Shown: in pieces, positions 10,519 through 21,971 of the stretch
How the letters are laid out: every line of letters starts with the position of its first letter
Numbering within the stretch: the first letter of the stretch is position 1
Assembly: GCA_030686995.1 (NCBI GenBank)
Contig: CM060694.1
Span: 90,386,762-90,450,761, forward strand
Source of the DNA: Artemisia argyi
Taxonomy: Eukaryota; Streptophyta; Magnoliopsida; Asterales; Asteraceae
Direction of reading: 5' to 3'
DNA length: 64,000 nucleotides
The notes under the pieces: model-generated
Told to the model about the DNA's origin: nothing
The model's database searches: none
Seen by the model: only the letters and a program-made list of their open reading frames with translations
Translations under genes and position numbers: made by a program

Positions 10519-11850
10519 TCAAGATTGGGAAGCATTGTTGCTAGATATTTTCTTGACAATTGTACGTCCAAGAGCCTGACATGCAACTTCTTCATCCTTA
10601 CCACCACCCTCATACTCAACATAATCACTCAAAAGAATATAACCATTACTTGCAACAGATTCAAAGTCATCAAAAAGTTCCTACCTTTTAAAGTTCTAGC
10701 TTGAAAACGTCTTTCCTTTGACACATACTGGACAACAGTTGACCCTCCAAATGTAGGAACTGCATCTACGTCGTTAAAAAGCCTTTTGCCATTTAAAGGA
10801 CTAGATTTAGAAAGTTTCTTCTTGATTGACACATACGAGATGTCGTTAGACCCTCCCACAATTGACACAGCCGCAACATTCTGAATGTCATCATCTACAA
10901 CGTCTTCAAAATCATTGAAAAGATTCTTACCTTTGAATGGACTAGCTTTGAAACCAATCTCCTTTGACACATTTTGGATAACAGTAGATGATCCAACTGT
11001 ATGACCATCGTCAACATCATTAACAACCATGCTACCATTTATAGGACTAGATCCAAAACCACTTTCTGTTGACCCTTCAATTTCAGCAAGGGACCTTAAA
11101 AAAGTTGGAGACCTACAGCCACAATCACAGTCCATTGGCATGTACGGCCTGTTAACAGACCTTAAAAACGACGGACAACTTAAGAAGTCATCATTATATG
11201 GAATCTCTCCCCTCCCTCTAAAAATACTTGCTTCAACCCAAGGCTTAACATAAGGTGTCCTCAGGATACCTGGTGAATTTTGTTTAGAATGTTCCCAAGC
11301 CTTTATTTCTTCCAACGTCATGTTATCAATATCTTTTCTTTTTTGTTCATGAATTCTAACTCTATATGTTACATCAACGTCAGAGTCATCAAAAGGCAAG
11401 TTCTTATAATAATGGTCAACTAAGCTTGCTTGCGGAATTGCACTGACATAGACCTCAATGAGCCCATGAATGTCAGCCAATTCAAACATTTTGTTCACAT
11501 CATTATCACTTTCGACAATGGTCAAAAACCAGGCCCATATATCTTCTTTTATGTTTTTCAACAAAAGGTCACAAATTTCAAAATAAGATAGCCTACATGA
11601 CCTAGGTAACTTCAAGTTTATAACTTCTCCACCAGCGTACCTTAAGGGAAGAAACATAAAAACACTACCATGATATACCTCAAAGACGCACTCATCAACA
11701 TTATGGGAGTTCCTGTGTAACAGTTGAAAGAATTATAAGAAACATATGTTAGTAGACAAAAAATAAATCTTTAAGAAGAATAGAAAAAATAATACACAAA
11801 CTTACATCCAATCGTCAAACACAATGTCATCAAACTTTGTTGATTATGTA
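10519..11850 (-). pseudogene. PB1-like domain protein, MULE-associated, frameshifted
   Basis: Two exons can be read. Exon 1 ends at 11806 at the codon split AT|G, with donor GTAAGT. Exon 2 runs from 11712 (acceptor CACAG) to 10519; its reading starts with the ECVFEVYHGSVFMF strand that opens the PB1-like domain of plant Mutator-type (MULE) proteins. The domain ends near the ADIHGLIEVYVS segment. The C-terminal half holds at least three copies of a degenerate module of the type SPFKGKNLFNDFEDV (also SPLNGKRLFNDV and RTLKGRNF). A frameshift at about 10672-10681 cuts the last copy. The downstream frame continues to TGA at 10519-10521 with an acidic segment (SDYVEYEGGGKDEE). The start codon of exon 1 is not resolved. 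No MURA transposase domain is present. Confidence 0.7.
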
Positions 11851-12353
11851 TGAGTAGATCCAATCCCTTTGGTAAAAACTGAAAATACAAAGAAAACTAT
11901 GTGGTTATTAGGCTATTAGTTGATAGTTCCCAAGATATATGGTGCTTTTTTTTTTTTTTTTATCTCTCTTACACATTGAATAATAGATCTATTGCTATTA
12001 TCTGGACAATACATAGAAACTAGCATGCATGGGTTTTTGGTGTATGCTTGTATTTGATGTGTCCTTTCTTGACTATCTTTTTTATTTGGTGTTTAGTAGC
12101 ATGTTAACATATTAAACTTTACATAATTGGCAACAATGTATTGGAGTGTGTATTATTTTAATAAAAACCGCAATAAAAATGTACTCCCAATCATTGCCAA
12201 TTAAAAAAAAAATTAAATATAAAGTAACGTTGCCAGCGTATATGACGCAAGACATCGAATAGAATACAATATACTTGATACATGCAACAAGAGTACACAT
12301 ACAAAAACTGAACCCATTACAGGGATCACATGGTCAACAATTGTTTAGAGAGG
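11851..12353. other. Gap: T-rich intergenic DNA
   Basis: About 500 bp with a T run at 11946-11963. No supported gene; the minus-strand frame at 12112-12300 has no domain character. Confidence 0.45.
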
Positions 12354-12874
12354 CTATAACATACTGGATAGATGCTTAAACGCAAACCCTGTGTCTAAAA
12401 AAAACTTAGCCATTTGTTCACGGTATGCAAGTGCAGCCTGAATAGGATCCTTAACATCCAACGGCAGACCATAAGCCAAGCAATATAAAAAAACACATAC
12501 CCAAATACCACAATCACCAAATATCCCGCCCTGCTTCGGTATTTTGTCAGCGTGAAAAAAGGTAATGTTGTAAGTTGAAGGATCTATGCCTTTCTTCTGA
12601 AATACTTGTGCTTCACTTAGGACCTCAGGTAGTTGAGACTTTCAAAAAATGTGAAAGTGTTAAAACAACGTAATGTTTAAACCTTAATTATATGGATATA
12701 TAGACGAACCTGTAAACAATCCATAACTTGGATATAAAAATCTAGCAATTCCTCGATATATATATTTCACCGCTATCGAAAAATGTAACTACTCCTGTCT
12801 CTATCTCGAAACGTGCAAGAAAACAATGACTTTCCGTTTCATTAATAGGCATAAAAACCTACAACGCATGTGTG

Positions 12875-12916
<42 letters not shown>

Positions 12917-15400
12917 TATTGGGTCAAGTCAAGCAAATAGGGGAGGAAATCAAGAAAGTAAGCATATTAAGCTACCAAAATAGAAATAAAAAGAATTACC
13001 TACTTAACATCGGACCATGGAATTGAATACCTTTCCCCATTAGCATACCACAAAGGCAGCGAGTTTTGAAGTAGAAGCTGAACAAAGTAGCCACTAACCA
13101 TCGCCCAATCAGCCGTATGGGGTCTAACATGCCACATGTAATTAACCCATAACTCTATGTCCTGTAAATTGCGAAACATAAATGAGTGTGAATAAACTTA
13201 AAAGAAATTAGTTCAATAATATAGGGTGAGTTACAGTTGTTTAATTACTTGCCTCATCCAGTAGCCAACCTTGCCTTGTCGGGTCTAAGCAAACTAAACT
13301 TTCCCAGAACCTCCTATCGACAACCACATCTTCACACCATGGGAACTTACAATTAAGCGGACCAATTAGACCAAGATATCGATCATATTCATCTGTCAAA
13401 TGAACCTTGTTCATAGCATTGTTCTAGCGTTTTAGATCCTGGTATAAGACACAATTATGCTTATGATCATATTTATCGGTCATATTCATCTGTCGATAGA
13501 ATAACTAGTTTTTATACCTCTACCCATGGCTTAACATCTTTAAGTTGTTCCGTCATATCTGGATTCAGTAAGCCGAAGGATTGTGCTTTCTTTTCCGCCT
13601 TTTTGGCATATGCTTTTGTCCAATAATACGCATTAGCTTCACTAGAACTGTCACTCCTCCTTGTAGGGGCTGTGCGCGATGTAGCAAGTTTCCAGTGACT
13701 AGAATTCTTAAGTGCTTCTGCCCTTTTCTTTCGTTCAATTTCATCCAATCTCTCCTTTTCCTCTTGCATCCTTATCATCTTATCCTCTTCCATCATAAAA
13801 CTCTTCTCCTCTTCCCTCAATTTCTGCTCTTTTAACCGAACCTTTTCTAATTCTTCACGTCACAATCTTAATTATTCTTGAATAATAATTTCCTGTAATT
13901 GTTAACTTAGTTTTAAGTTGTTATTATATCTTATGGTAAGAAAAGAGTTTACATATACATTAAAATTGTAATTCACCTTTGCAATATCGTCATCGTCATC
14001 TACATCTACACACTGTGAGTCATTGGTATCCTGACTTAAATGAAACAACTCAAGTAAACAATCATTAAGCTCGTCACAAAACTCTGCACTCAGATCCGAA
14101 GATCATCATCAAACACCAATCTCTCCCGCGAATGAAAAATAGTGGTAATAAAACAAATGTCATTAGAAAAATGGCATCTGAATGTAAGTAAACAAGTTAT
14201 TTATGTATATACCCCATTTCTTTCTGGAGCAAGAACCTGAATAACTCCCTCGAGTTTGAACAAACGGGCATTCAACTCTGTAATAACACCATCTTGAATT
14301 ATGCTAATCTCTATTAAACTGCTTTTCCTTTTGCGTATAATAGGTAAATGTTTCCGTTCTATCTTGCCATGTTTGCGTGCCGCAGCCAACTTCTTGAAAT
14401 ACTCATCAACAAGATGTGTGGTTTTGTCTGGGGAGTTCTAGGTCTGTAATGATGGAAAAAATCCATAAACTGTATATACCAATCACATTTCCTCTTAGCT
14501 AATGTCGACCTAAGATCTTGAACAACATTTGATTCCTTACAGAAAAACAAAAATAAAAAATTTAAATTTAAAAAAATAAAATTAATTTATAATAACAGAA
14601 ATCAGTAATACGACAAATTTGATGAAGAGTTTTACCTTCCCAAAAAGATACTTATAATCTGATCTTTTAAATGTTGCATTCTTTGACCACGATACTCTTC
14701 TTGGTATCATCTCTGGCACTTTATTCCACCAAAGAATGCTTCTTTCAAATGATTCCAGTATCCATATCTATAAAATGGTAACACATGCTTCAAATTCAGT
14801 GAATAAAACATAGCATAAGTAACATACATTAAAATATTGATAAAAAAAATACTAACCTTGCAATCCCAAACAAAGCCTAAAAGCGTATATGTTGGAACAA
14901 ACTTGCGGTCTTTGTTAATACCTTGAAGGAATTTATACTTGTGTCTATCAGCCACATCCAAAATTCGATCATACAAATGTCTCCAAATATACCCCCCCAT
15001 GGAAAAGCATCCCAGTCATCAAGGTTTTCAATAAATAGGAAGAGTGTATCATCAACTTCTTCAACCAATAATCTGCCCATAAAGATAACCTCCAATGCTA
15101 ACAATAGACAAAGACGTACTGCATCTTCGTCATATATAATACCAAATGCCTATTCATCTTCAATTAGACCAGTAATATCTAAATTGGTGACCTTTTTACC
15201 TACATGGTTTGGGAAAACCCTGTTCCTAAAATTGAGATGCCCCGACTTATATGAGCTAAAACTTACATTTCCAAATTGAAAACTAGTGATAACACAAAAT
15301 TCTTCCGAAATGTATTGGACGTTCTTCAACATAATATACAATGGGCATATCATAATGAGCATTATTCAGACAACATTGTGTTTGTAAGATATAATCTATC
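12354..15400 (-). pseudogene. DUF1985/Ulp1-like cysteine protease (C48) gene, decayed
   Basis: Reading the minus strand with splice signals gives exons at about 15400-14857 (DUF1985 region: LALEVIFMGRLL), 14767-14636 (IWILESFERS), 14535-14213, ~14133-13977, 13892-13518 (charged coiled coil), 13438-13253, 13161-13000, 12858-12710 and 12638-12354. The last four encode the Ulp1 fold: histidine in ESHCFL, aspartate in VVTFFDS, and the Gln/Cys box KQGGIFGDCGIW. So all catalytic positions of a SUMO-type protease (C48) are still present. The gene is nevertheless broken: in-frame TAG at 15150-15152 and 13424-13426, a TAG at the end of the 13161-13000 exon, stops near 13855-13880, and frameshifts at the C run 14992-14998, near 14430, 14110 and 12770. 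Ulp1 genes are known passengers of plant MULEs. Confidence 0.8.
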
Positions 15401-15985
15401 ATATTTGGTTCGTGATCAAAATAAGAAAGGTCCAGCCAAACCAACAAGTAGCCCGAAACAACTTCCTACGATTTTGATCCAATTTGGACTTTATTAAAGA
15501 AAAGTAATTTGGTTTACTTCTAATGATGGGTTTGGCTTCATATTCCTACAATAACAAAAACAAAAACTAATCAAACACCAAACCGTAGTAACCACCACAT
15601 GTAGTATATTTACAATAATAATTAGAACCAAAACCAACGTAGCTTAAAGACTCAAAATGAAACAAGATTTGGTTACAAACTAAACTATGAAATTTAAAGT
15701 AAAGCTAAACTAACATAAAAAAATGACATTAAAGAAAAAAAATATACACACGTGTAATGTATAACAATATATTCCAATATAAACCATTGTCAATTTGCCA
15801 ATACGAATATGGTTTACAAAATATATAGTATAATGGTCGATAAAAGAGTATACATACCCTGATATGAAACATTATTAAGATTCTTTTAAGGTTACAAGAT
15901 TACAAATTGGAGAAGATGGGTCTTGGTTTATGAGAGTATAGCGGTATTTTGTGTGTTTTTCTGAAAATAAAGTGAGAAAACAAAG
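15401..15985. other. Gap upstream of the Ulp1 pseudogene
   Basis: The 15401-15500 part may still hold degraded DUF1985 coding sequence in another frame (HYDMPIVYYVEE readable near 15350-15310). Beyond it is AT-rich DNA without a gene. Confidence 0.35.
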
Positions 15986-16007
15986 GGTGCCCATTGTTGG
16001 GGAAAAT

Positions 16008-16195
16008 AAAAATTGTCGCTTAAATATTGTTACGTTGCTCAAATATTTTTATAAATTTGCTCGATAATTTGAATTAAAAAAGTGTTTAGAAAGTACTTTT
16101 GAATGAATTTTAAATTACATCTTTTTATAAAAGTACATAAAAAGTTGATCGGTAAAGTACAAAAAGGTGACATGTTGCTAAGTCGCTTAAAAATT
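16008..16195 (+). repeat. GTCGCT-type direct repeat, right copy
   Basis: It repeats the 9900-10026 block: TCGCTTAAATA, TTACGTTGCTCAAAT and then GTAAAGTACAAAAAGGTGACATG before AAGTCGCTTAAA. More GTCGC and GCGAC motifs follow at 16290-16470, in both orientations, as in subterminal regions of CACTA or MULE elements. Confidence 0.6.
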
Positions 16196-16660
16196 TTTGC
16201 TAGGTTGCTCGATCTTGGGAAGAGGCAAAAAGAATAAAATAATAATATTAGAGGTTTGACTATTTTGGAACAAAAGGACAAAATAGAAGGTCGCTCAAAC
16301 TTTTAAAAGTCGCTGGTGATAAGTAGCTCAAAAGTAGCCCTTACACAAATGATTAGGCGCGACTTTTCTTAGTGACACATGTCGCATTTGTGTTAAAGTC
16401 GCAAGTTGCTTGGTCCATTTCAAGAAACTAACCAACTTGTGTCTAAAAACCATCTAAGACTTGAGCGACTGCGCCATTTGTAGAATTGCCCCTTTTCATC
16501 CAACATATTTATAGCAAGAGAACAAGAAGAAGACATTGAAGTTTTACTTGTTGAAGATTTTTTAGTGTCTTGTGTTTACAAGAGTCTTGTTGTGTTGTAT
16601 TTCATCATCATATTCCAGGGTTCATAAATGATGCGGCGGATGTAAGACCTCCTAAAAATT
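16196..16660. other. Dense GTCGC/GCGAC motif cluster
   Basis: GGTCGCTCAAAC (16291), AAGTCGCTGG (16310), GCGCGACTTTT (16348), TGTCGCATTT (16380), AAGTCGCAAG (16395) and GAGCGACTGC (16463) occur within 200 bp. This looks like a transposon end. I could not fix a terminal inverted repeat or target duplication. Confidence 0.4.
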
Positions 16661-17534
16661 TTTACAATCCTCCTATGCAGTGTACATAACCGTTGTAGTG
16701 TAGTATAGGTAAGACACGGGGGATTGATCGTTCTTTAAGGGAATAGTGTATGTGAAGGCCGAAGTGTATGTTGAGATATGTATAAAGGTGAAGGATGATT
16801 ATTTTTGTATTTTTATATTTTATGAAAAGCAAGTAAAGATCTCGGGGTTTGAAGAGTGGCATTTTAGCAACTAATTAACTAAAACTAAACTAAATAATTA
16901 AACTAATAAACAAGAAAAGATAAAGTGGTAACTCTTATGATAGGAGAATGTGTCCACTTAGATTTCCTTACTCCCTAGTTATCTCATATTAATTAGTCGA
17001 ATTGTCACGTCCCGTTTTTAATTGAAGAGTTGTATTCCTTTTTATTTGTCGTGGGGAGGTGCCGAATGCCCCAACTCTATGACCGTATAAGTCTCCTCTA
17101 GAAACCTTAAAGTCTATTAAGTTTTTTAGGATCTGTAAGCCGCAATTCACGCAATAAATACAATGAGAAAAACCAACTAGTGCACTCTAGGGTTGCGTTT
17201 TATAAGATGGAGAAGCTAGTACTTATAAGAGTTAAGTAGGTTTTCTTATTCTAACGCGAGGCAATCAATTAAAAAAGAGACGACAAATCAATAATCAATA
17301 ACTAGGTTTCATTAGATCTAAGCAAATACTAATAAATTTAGCCTAGCATGTTAAAGCGAAGGAAAGAAAAACAAATAATCAAACAACAAATAAATATATT
17401 GAATGATTAAAAGATTAACTTATCTTCAATAAAACATGGGTGAGAATGGCTGAAAAAGCCTTACCAATAAGCTGGAAATCGTCTAGGGTTTATGTTCCTC
17501 CAAGATGTTACAATGAATGAAAAAGATACAAAAA

Positions 17535-17542
17535 CTATATAG
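17535..17542 (-). promoter_or_regulatory. TATA box of LTR copy 1
   Basis: CTATATAG, palindromic, directly downstream on the minus strand of the TGACG palindrome array at 17553-17800. The same arrangement is seen in the second copy at 60202-60209. Confidence 0.45.
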
Positions 17543-17552
17543 AGATTTACAA

Positions 17553-17800
17553 CTGTGACGACGTCACTTGCAAGTTGTAATGCCATCAGCTTGCCTCCAA
17601 TTAGGCTTTCGTCTGTGTAAATCGCCGTCATGACGCCGCCCCGTTTGATCTCTAACGCCGTCAGGTGTGTCTTGACGTCGTCACTCTATAAAAATTCTGA
17701 GCCGTCACGTGTTAACTTTGCACTGAATTTTGGTCTTCAAATACAAGCAATGGCGTCAGGTTGTTGGGTGTGACGCCGTCAGCTCTCCATCTTGACAGAT
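17553..17800 (-). promoter_or_regulatory. Array of TGACG/CGTCA palindromes in LTR U3, copy 1
   Basis: Within 250 bp there are at least seven TGACG or CGTCA half-site clusters, including TGACGACGTCA, CGTCATGACG, TGACGTCGTCA, GTCACGTG and TGACGCCGTCA. TGACG is the core recognised by plant TGA-type bZIP factors (established), and paired inverted cores make good dimer sites. Their place next to a TATA box suggests an enhancer; binding is an inference. Confidence 0.45.
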
Positions 17801-17966
17801 TTGCGACTTGGTCGTTTTTCTTTATTTTTTTTGTCGATTATGGTCCAAAACATGCTGGTTTTAATAATTCTCGTCCCAAGTACATAAAATGCAAAAAAAG
17901 AAATGATTTAAGGCAATATTTGATCAATTACATATGACTTTGGGCTTAAATGACCCCTTAAAAAGG

Positions 17967-18425
17967 TATCAAATAAATCCTTATCTATAACCAAACACTA
18001 TACATCAAGTTTGAGAGATTGGTTAGTGGGTTAGTCCTCAAAATACATTGAGAGAAAGGTTGGTTCTAGCTCGACAAGAACTTGTATTTAGCATAGTATA
18101 GGAAAATATTGTAAGCTATGTTGTACTTTTTTTGGGGCATAGAAGGGAGCTTGTTGGCATAATTAAAGGATACTCGAGGAGTGGAGTAGGGCGAGGAAAG
18201 TGTATTCGTTACCGAACCACAATAAATACTCGTGTCTTGGTTTGATCTTTCCTACTTATAATCTCGCAGTTACTTATTTATTATCTTGTACTTGCTTATT
18301 TATTTCCTTGCATATCTATACGTACTGTCTTGCCTTTACATATACCTCGTTTGATTTCACGTTAAGTTTTTGAATTAATAACTTTTAAAACGGTAAAAAC
18401 TATTCAACCCCATTCTAGTTTTCTA
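17967..18425 (+). repeat. Ty1/copia-type LTR 3' fragment (U5-like)
   Basis: A stretch around 18180-18250 with GGAGTGGAGTAGGG, ACCGAACCACAATAAAT and CTCGTGTCTTGG, then at 18390-18425 ACTATTCAACCCCATTCTAG. These are the landmarks of the end of a Tork-like Ty1/copia LTR. No primer-binding site follows, so it is a fragment. Assignment rests on my recollection of the family pattern. Confidence 0.4.
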
Positions 18426-18666
18426 TAATGTGATTCAAATATTCATATAACTTAATTACATTATTCACTGCATCTTAACGATGTTGGCTAATTCATATTA
18501 GGTATATATATTACAATATGGACGGAATCAGGTTAGGTACTGCAGGCCCAAGGACACCCATATATTTTTGCAATACAATGTTAGTTTTTACAAGAAAATC
18601 TTGATATCTCTCATATGCATCCAGTCACAAAAATTGTGCTTCAAGGTTTTTTGTTTTTTTTTTTAA

Positions 18667-18808
18667 AGTAAATTGCAAAATTCCTCCTCATAGTTTGGCC
18701 AAAAGTGCCATCATAAATTCCTCATAGGGATGATGAGTATACTTTTGAAAGAATAAGGGCTAAACCTACAATTTGGTCAAATCACAAAAACGAATTTTGC
18801 AATTTACT
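18667..18808. mobile_element. Small MITE with 17 bp perfect inverted termini
   Basis: AGTAAATTGCAAAATTC at 18667-18683 is matched by its exact complement at 18792-18808. The 142 bp element lies between T-rich stretches, so a target duplication cannot be fixed. A related left end (AAAGTAAATTGCAAAAAATG) occurs alone at about 55420. Confidence 0.6.
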
Positions 18809-19431
18809 CTTTTTTAAATTGCACATGGTTATTTTTAGTTGTCGTTCATTTCCTACTTAGAACACTTTAAATCGCCACATAACCTTCACATTTACTTATT
18901 CGCATAATCTTTCCCTTACTGATTTTCATTGTTAGGTTAATTACTCTCCTTTGGTCCATTCCATCCTTTAGATCCTTTGGTGCTTTCATAACGAGTCCAT
19001 AATTTCTCATAAGAAACCGAACAAAAGCCTATTTCTCAAGGATGCAAAAATTTTCACTTTTAATTGAATCTCAAATAGATTTAGTAACACATCCTTTAAT
19101 TCGATAGAGTGGGGTTGTAACTCTCGTAATGCTCTTCCATTCTTATTTTATTTGTTTGTCTATCTTCTTGCTAGGCCCTTAATATAGTTGTCGTTCGAAA
19201 AAAGATGAATTAGATTTTCATTATCCTACGAAACTAAAATCTACTTGTAAGAAAAAAGAACAATATACCGAGGCCCGAAACAACAAATAGTTTTTTTTGG
19301 ATAAAAGGGTTACCCCGGTAAAATAAAACAATAAATAGCTTTGACTAATAAATTAGTGGATCTGATTCTATATATAGGTGTTTGGAATTATATTTTTGTT
19401 TTTTGCTTATTCAAGCGTGATATAAGTAACG
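18809..19431. other. Gap: AT-rich DNA
   Basis: About 620 bp without a supported gene or repeat. Confidence 0.4.
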
Positions 19432-19597
19432 CGGATGAGGAATTCGTGTTCTCGTAATCCGGAAAGTGTGGCATAACGAGGGTGTTCTCTTGACGGTTTT
19501 TGATCTTTTCTCTAGCCACTCCGGATGCGTACCTAGTAAGATTTGAACCTCAAAACTTTTTTTGAAGACACTAAAATGATTAACCACTATACTATCT
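19400..19597 (-). mobile_element. Candidate tRNA-derived SINE
   Basis: On the minus strand, TAGTATAGTGG (19594-19584) fits the pol III A-box consensus TRGYNNANNNG. GTTCAAATC (19548-19540) fits the B-box GWTCRANNC, about 35 bases farther on. The body continues to an A-rich tail near 19430-19390 (AAGCAAAAAACAAAAATA). This order (A box, B box, unrelated body, A-rich end) is that of a plant SINE. It is not a tRNA gene because no cloverleaf can be folded. Target duplications were not resolved. Confidence 0.45.
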
Positions 19598-20326
19598 TAA
19601 ACAGGCGTGTCTTGTAATTTTAAAGTGCTTATTTAAAACAAAAGTACTTTTTTTTCCTTTTATTATATCTACCCTAAAAATTTATTATAATAAAGCTAAT
19701 TAAAAATGTTATTAACAAGCAAAATGGTAATTATAAATAGATAATGTTGTTCCCCTAAAATTAAGACTTAGGTTATCACTAAGTGATTGGTTCAGAATTG
19801 CATGATAGTTTTGTTGTTTGTGATGATAACAATTTAAAGAACAAACACGTGATATAGTTTTTAATAATTATTGTTTTATTAGAAATGACTCAAACAATTA
19901 TAGAGTTTGTTGCATAATACACATTAAATTGAAACAACAATAATTTGGTAGGTGCTTTTTGAAAGAGCTGTTAGTTTTTTGTTAAAAAATAATCTTCTTT
20001 AAAATATGTAGCTCCGTTTGGATACGTTAAATTCAAGCTTTTATTTTAAACAAATAACTCCTAAATGAAAAGCTGATACATGAAGCTTTTTAAACATCTT
20101 ATAGATGTTAAAACTTTCAATTACTGATATATCCTCCAAATTTTTTTTGACAATTATAGATATGTCCTTTTATGTCATTTGACATCTTATTTTATATTTA
20201 ACAGCTAACTTACCAAACACTTTTATTGAAAAAAAGATACAATTTATAGCTCATGTTAACAGCTTTGCAGTTTATAACATACAACATACAGCTTACAGCT
20301 AGTTTTGCAAAACATATAGTTTGTAG
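19598..20326. other. Gap: AT-rich DNA
   Basis: No supported gene. The stretch near 20010-20330 (TTTGGATACG, AACAGCTTTGCAG, TACAGCTAGTTTTG) resembles worn hAT-type MITE sequence, but ends could not be fixed. Confidence 0.3.
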
Positions 20327-20530
20327 ATGAACTCTTCAGTCTTGGATAAGATCATGGAGTACTACGAGTTCAAGTTGAGAGTAGATGCTTTTCTTCAATG
20401 TTTAAATGATTTGGAAGAGAAAACATTTCCTTCGACCATCACTCAATTTGTGTAGGCAATTGTATACTTGTATGAGGATATAACAAGTGGAATTTTTGGA
20501 TGTGTCAAGCATTCAGTGGACTGGTAACTC
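20327..20530 (+). pseudogene. Unidentified coding fragment
   Basis: ATG at 20327 opens 42 sense codons (MNSSVLDKIMEYYEFKLRVD at the start) ending in TAG at 20453-20455. The same frame then continues with sensible residues (AIVYLYEDITSGIFGCVK) to about 20524. Codon character and amphipathic helices suggest a real but broken exon. I do not recognise the family. Confidence 0.3.
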
Positions 20531-20892
20531 TTTCATTTAATGCTTCTATTCTTGCGAAGAAACAACTCCTTCTTTTGTTAGCAATGTTGATAACTTTTCA
20601 CAACATATTCATCAACTCGTACCTGCCTCGACTTATTCATGTATTAGTTTATCCCACTCTTTTGTTTTCTTTAAAAAAAATTCCCGCGTAAATATATTAA
20701 GAGATTTTGAGTTATACTATTGCTTTGGTAAGAGAACTGATAGGATAATCAGGGCATTGTCAATCCTTGATGATTCCTTGTCTTCATCTTCTCGTTCACA
20801 TACTAACTAAACTGACACCGCATCAAGCAGTGAATGTATCTTCAAGTATTCTTTAAAGTTGTCACTGATAGAACCTTGTTGAAGTTGCTCGC

Positions 20893-21021
20893 TTCATTGT
20901 CAATAAGTTTTTGATACTCAATTTAATTTATATTTAAATTACCCAATAAATAAATATTCCTATTCACCCTCTATTATTCATTTTTCAGTTTGGAAAACAT
21001 AAATGAAACGATAAATACGAG
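20893..21021 (+). repeat. Start of module copy A (upstream region of the B3 gene)
   Basis: The sequence matches 29610-29780 upstream of the second B3 gene. It is separated from the rest of its module (from 23059) by a 2 kb insertion lying between near-perfect 13 bp repeats CGATAAATACGAG and CGATAAATACAAG. Confidence 0.65.
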
Positions 21022-21380
21022 TTTTTTATATTACAATAGTAGTTGAGAAAAGTATTCAACAAATATGTACACTGCTTGAAAGTAATTAACATAATATTTG
21101 ACTATTATTATTTATTCTTTTAACAATTCAAAAATTTATAACACTGCCCACGAAATTAATATGGAATACAAGTGGTTTCCTTAGCCACTGTACGACATCC
21201 ATCCGCATCATCTTCTTTTCCTTTCGTTAATCATGGATTTCGAGTTATTGGTTGACTAACGAATTATTTAGTGGTATGGCATGATTCCGGCGTCACCAAT
21301 AGGAGCTACAGAGAACATGGTCAAAAGAAAACATAAAATCTGGATTAGGAATGTCGTTTGGTGTCAGTTCGATTTACTAA

Positions 21381-21522
21381 GGGCATGTTTGGTAGGGTGA
21401 AATTCAGAGAAATGAAATGAAGCTCAGAAATCAAATTCACATAAATGAATTCCACGGAAATTCAGTAAAAATTCTAGTGTTTGGTAACACCAGAGAATTG
21501 ACTTAAGAAATCAGTAAAAAAA

Positions 21523-21582
<60 letters not shown>

Positions 21583-21683
21583 CATCACTTTATTAAAAAA
21601 ACAAATAGGATTTTACAAGAAATTAGTGGGGAGCCGAGATACTAACTGAGCTCCCACACCTCTAGCTACAGCAAAACCAATCC

Positions 21684-21714
<31 letters not shown>

Positions 21715-21742
21715 TATTATTATTATTATTATTTTATTATTA

Positions 21743-21773
<31 letters not shown>

Positions 21774-21878
21774 TATTATTATTATTATTTTATTATTTTA
21801 TTATTATTATTTATTATTATTATTTATTATTTTTATTTATTATTATTATTATTATATTATTATATTATTATATTATTA

Positions 21879-21915
<37 letters not shown>

Positions 21916-21927
21916 TATATTATATTA

Positions 21928-21971
<44 letters not shown>

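Larger units (their letters stand above)
16661..17966 (-). repeat. LTR of a Ty3/gypsy-type (Athila/Tat-like) family, solo copy 1
   Basis: This block matches 59301-60645 along most of its length in the same orientation. Shared segments include the GGGGGATTGATCGTTC region, TTTCATTAGATC, the arrays of TGACGCCGTCA-like palindromes, and the block ending GGGCTTAAATGACCCC. In the other copy the edge is followed by a sequence of the kind found just inside the 3' LTR of Athila/Tat elements. Here no such flank follows, so this is probably a solo LTR or fragment. On the minus strand a TATA box lies at 17535-17542. Confidence 0.6.

Noticed and set aside
12826..13026. Plus-strand frame with a poly-Lys run
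   Set aside because: It reads the A run in an intron of the Ulp1 pseudogene.
15150..15497. Plus-strand frames (14923-15279, 15276-15497)
   Set aside because: They are antisense to readable DUF1985 coding sequence and carry no features of their own.
19540..19594. tRNA gene
   Set aside because: A and B box fit, but no acceptor stem or cloverleaf; interpreted as a SINE head.
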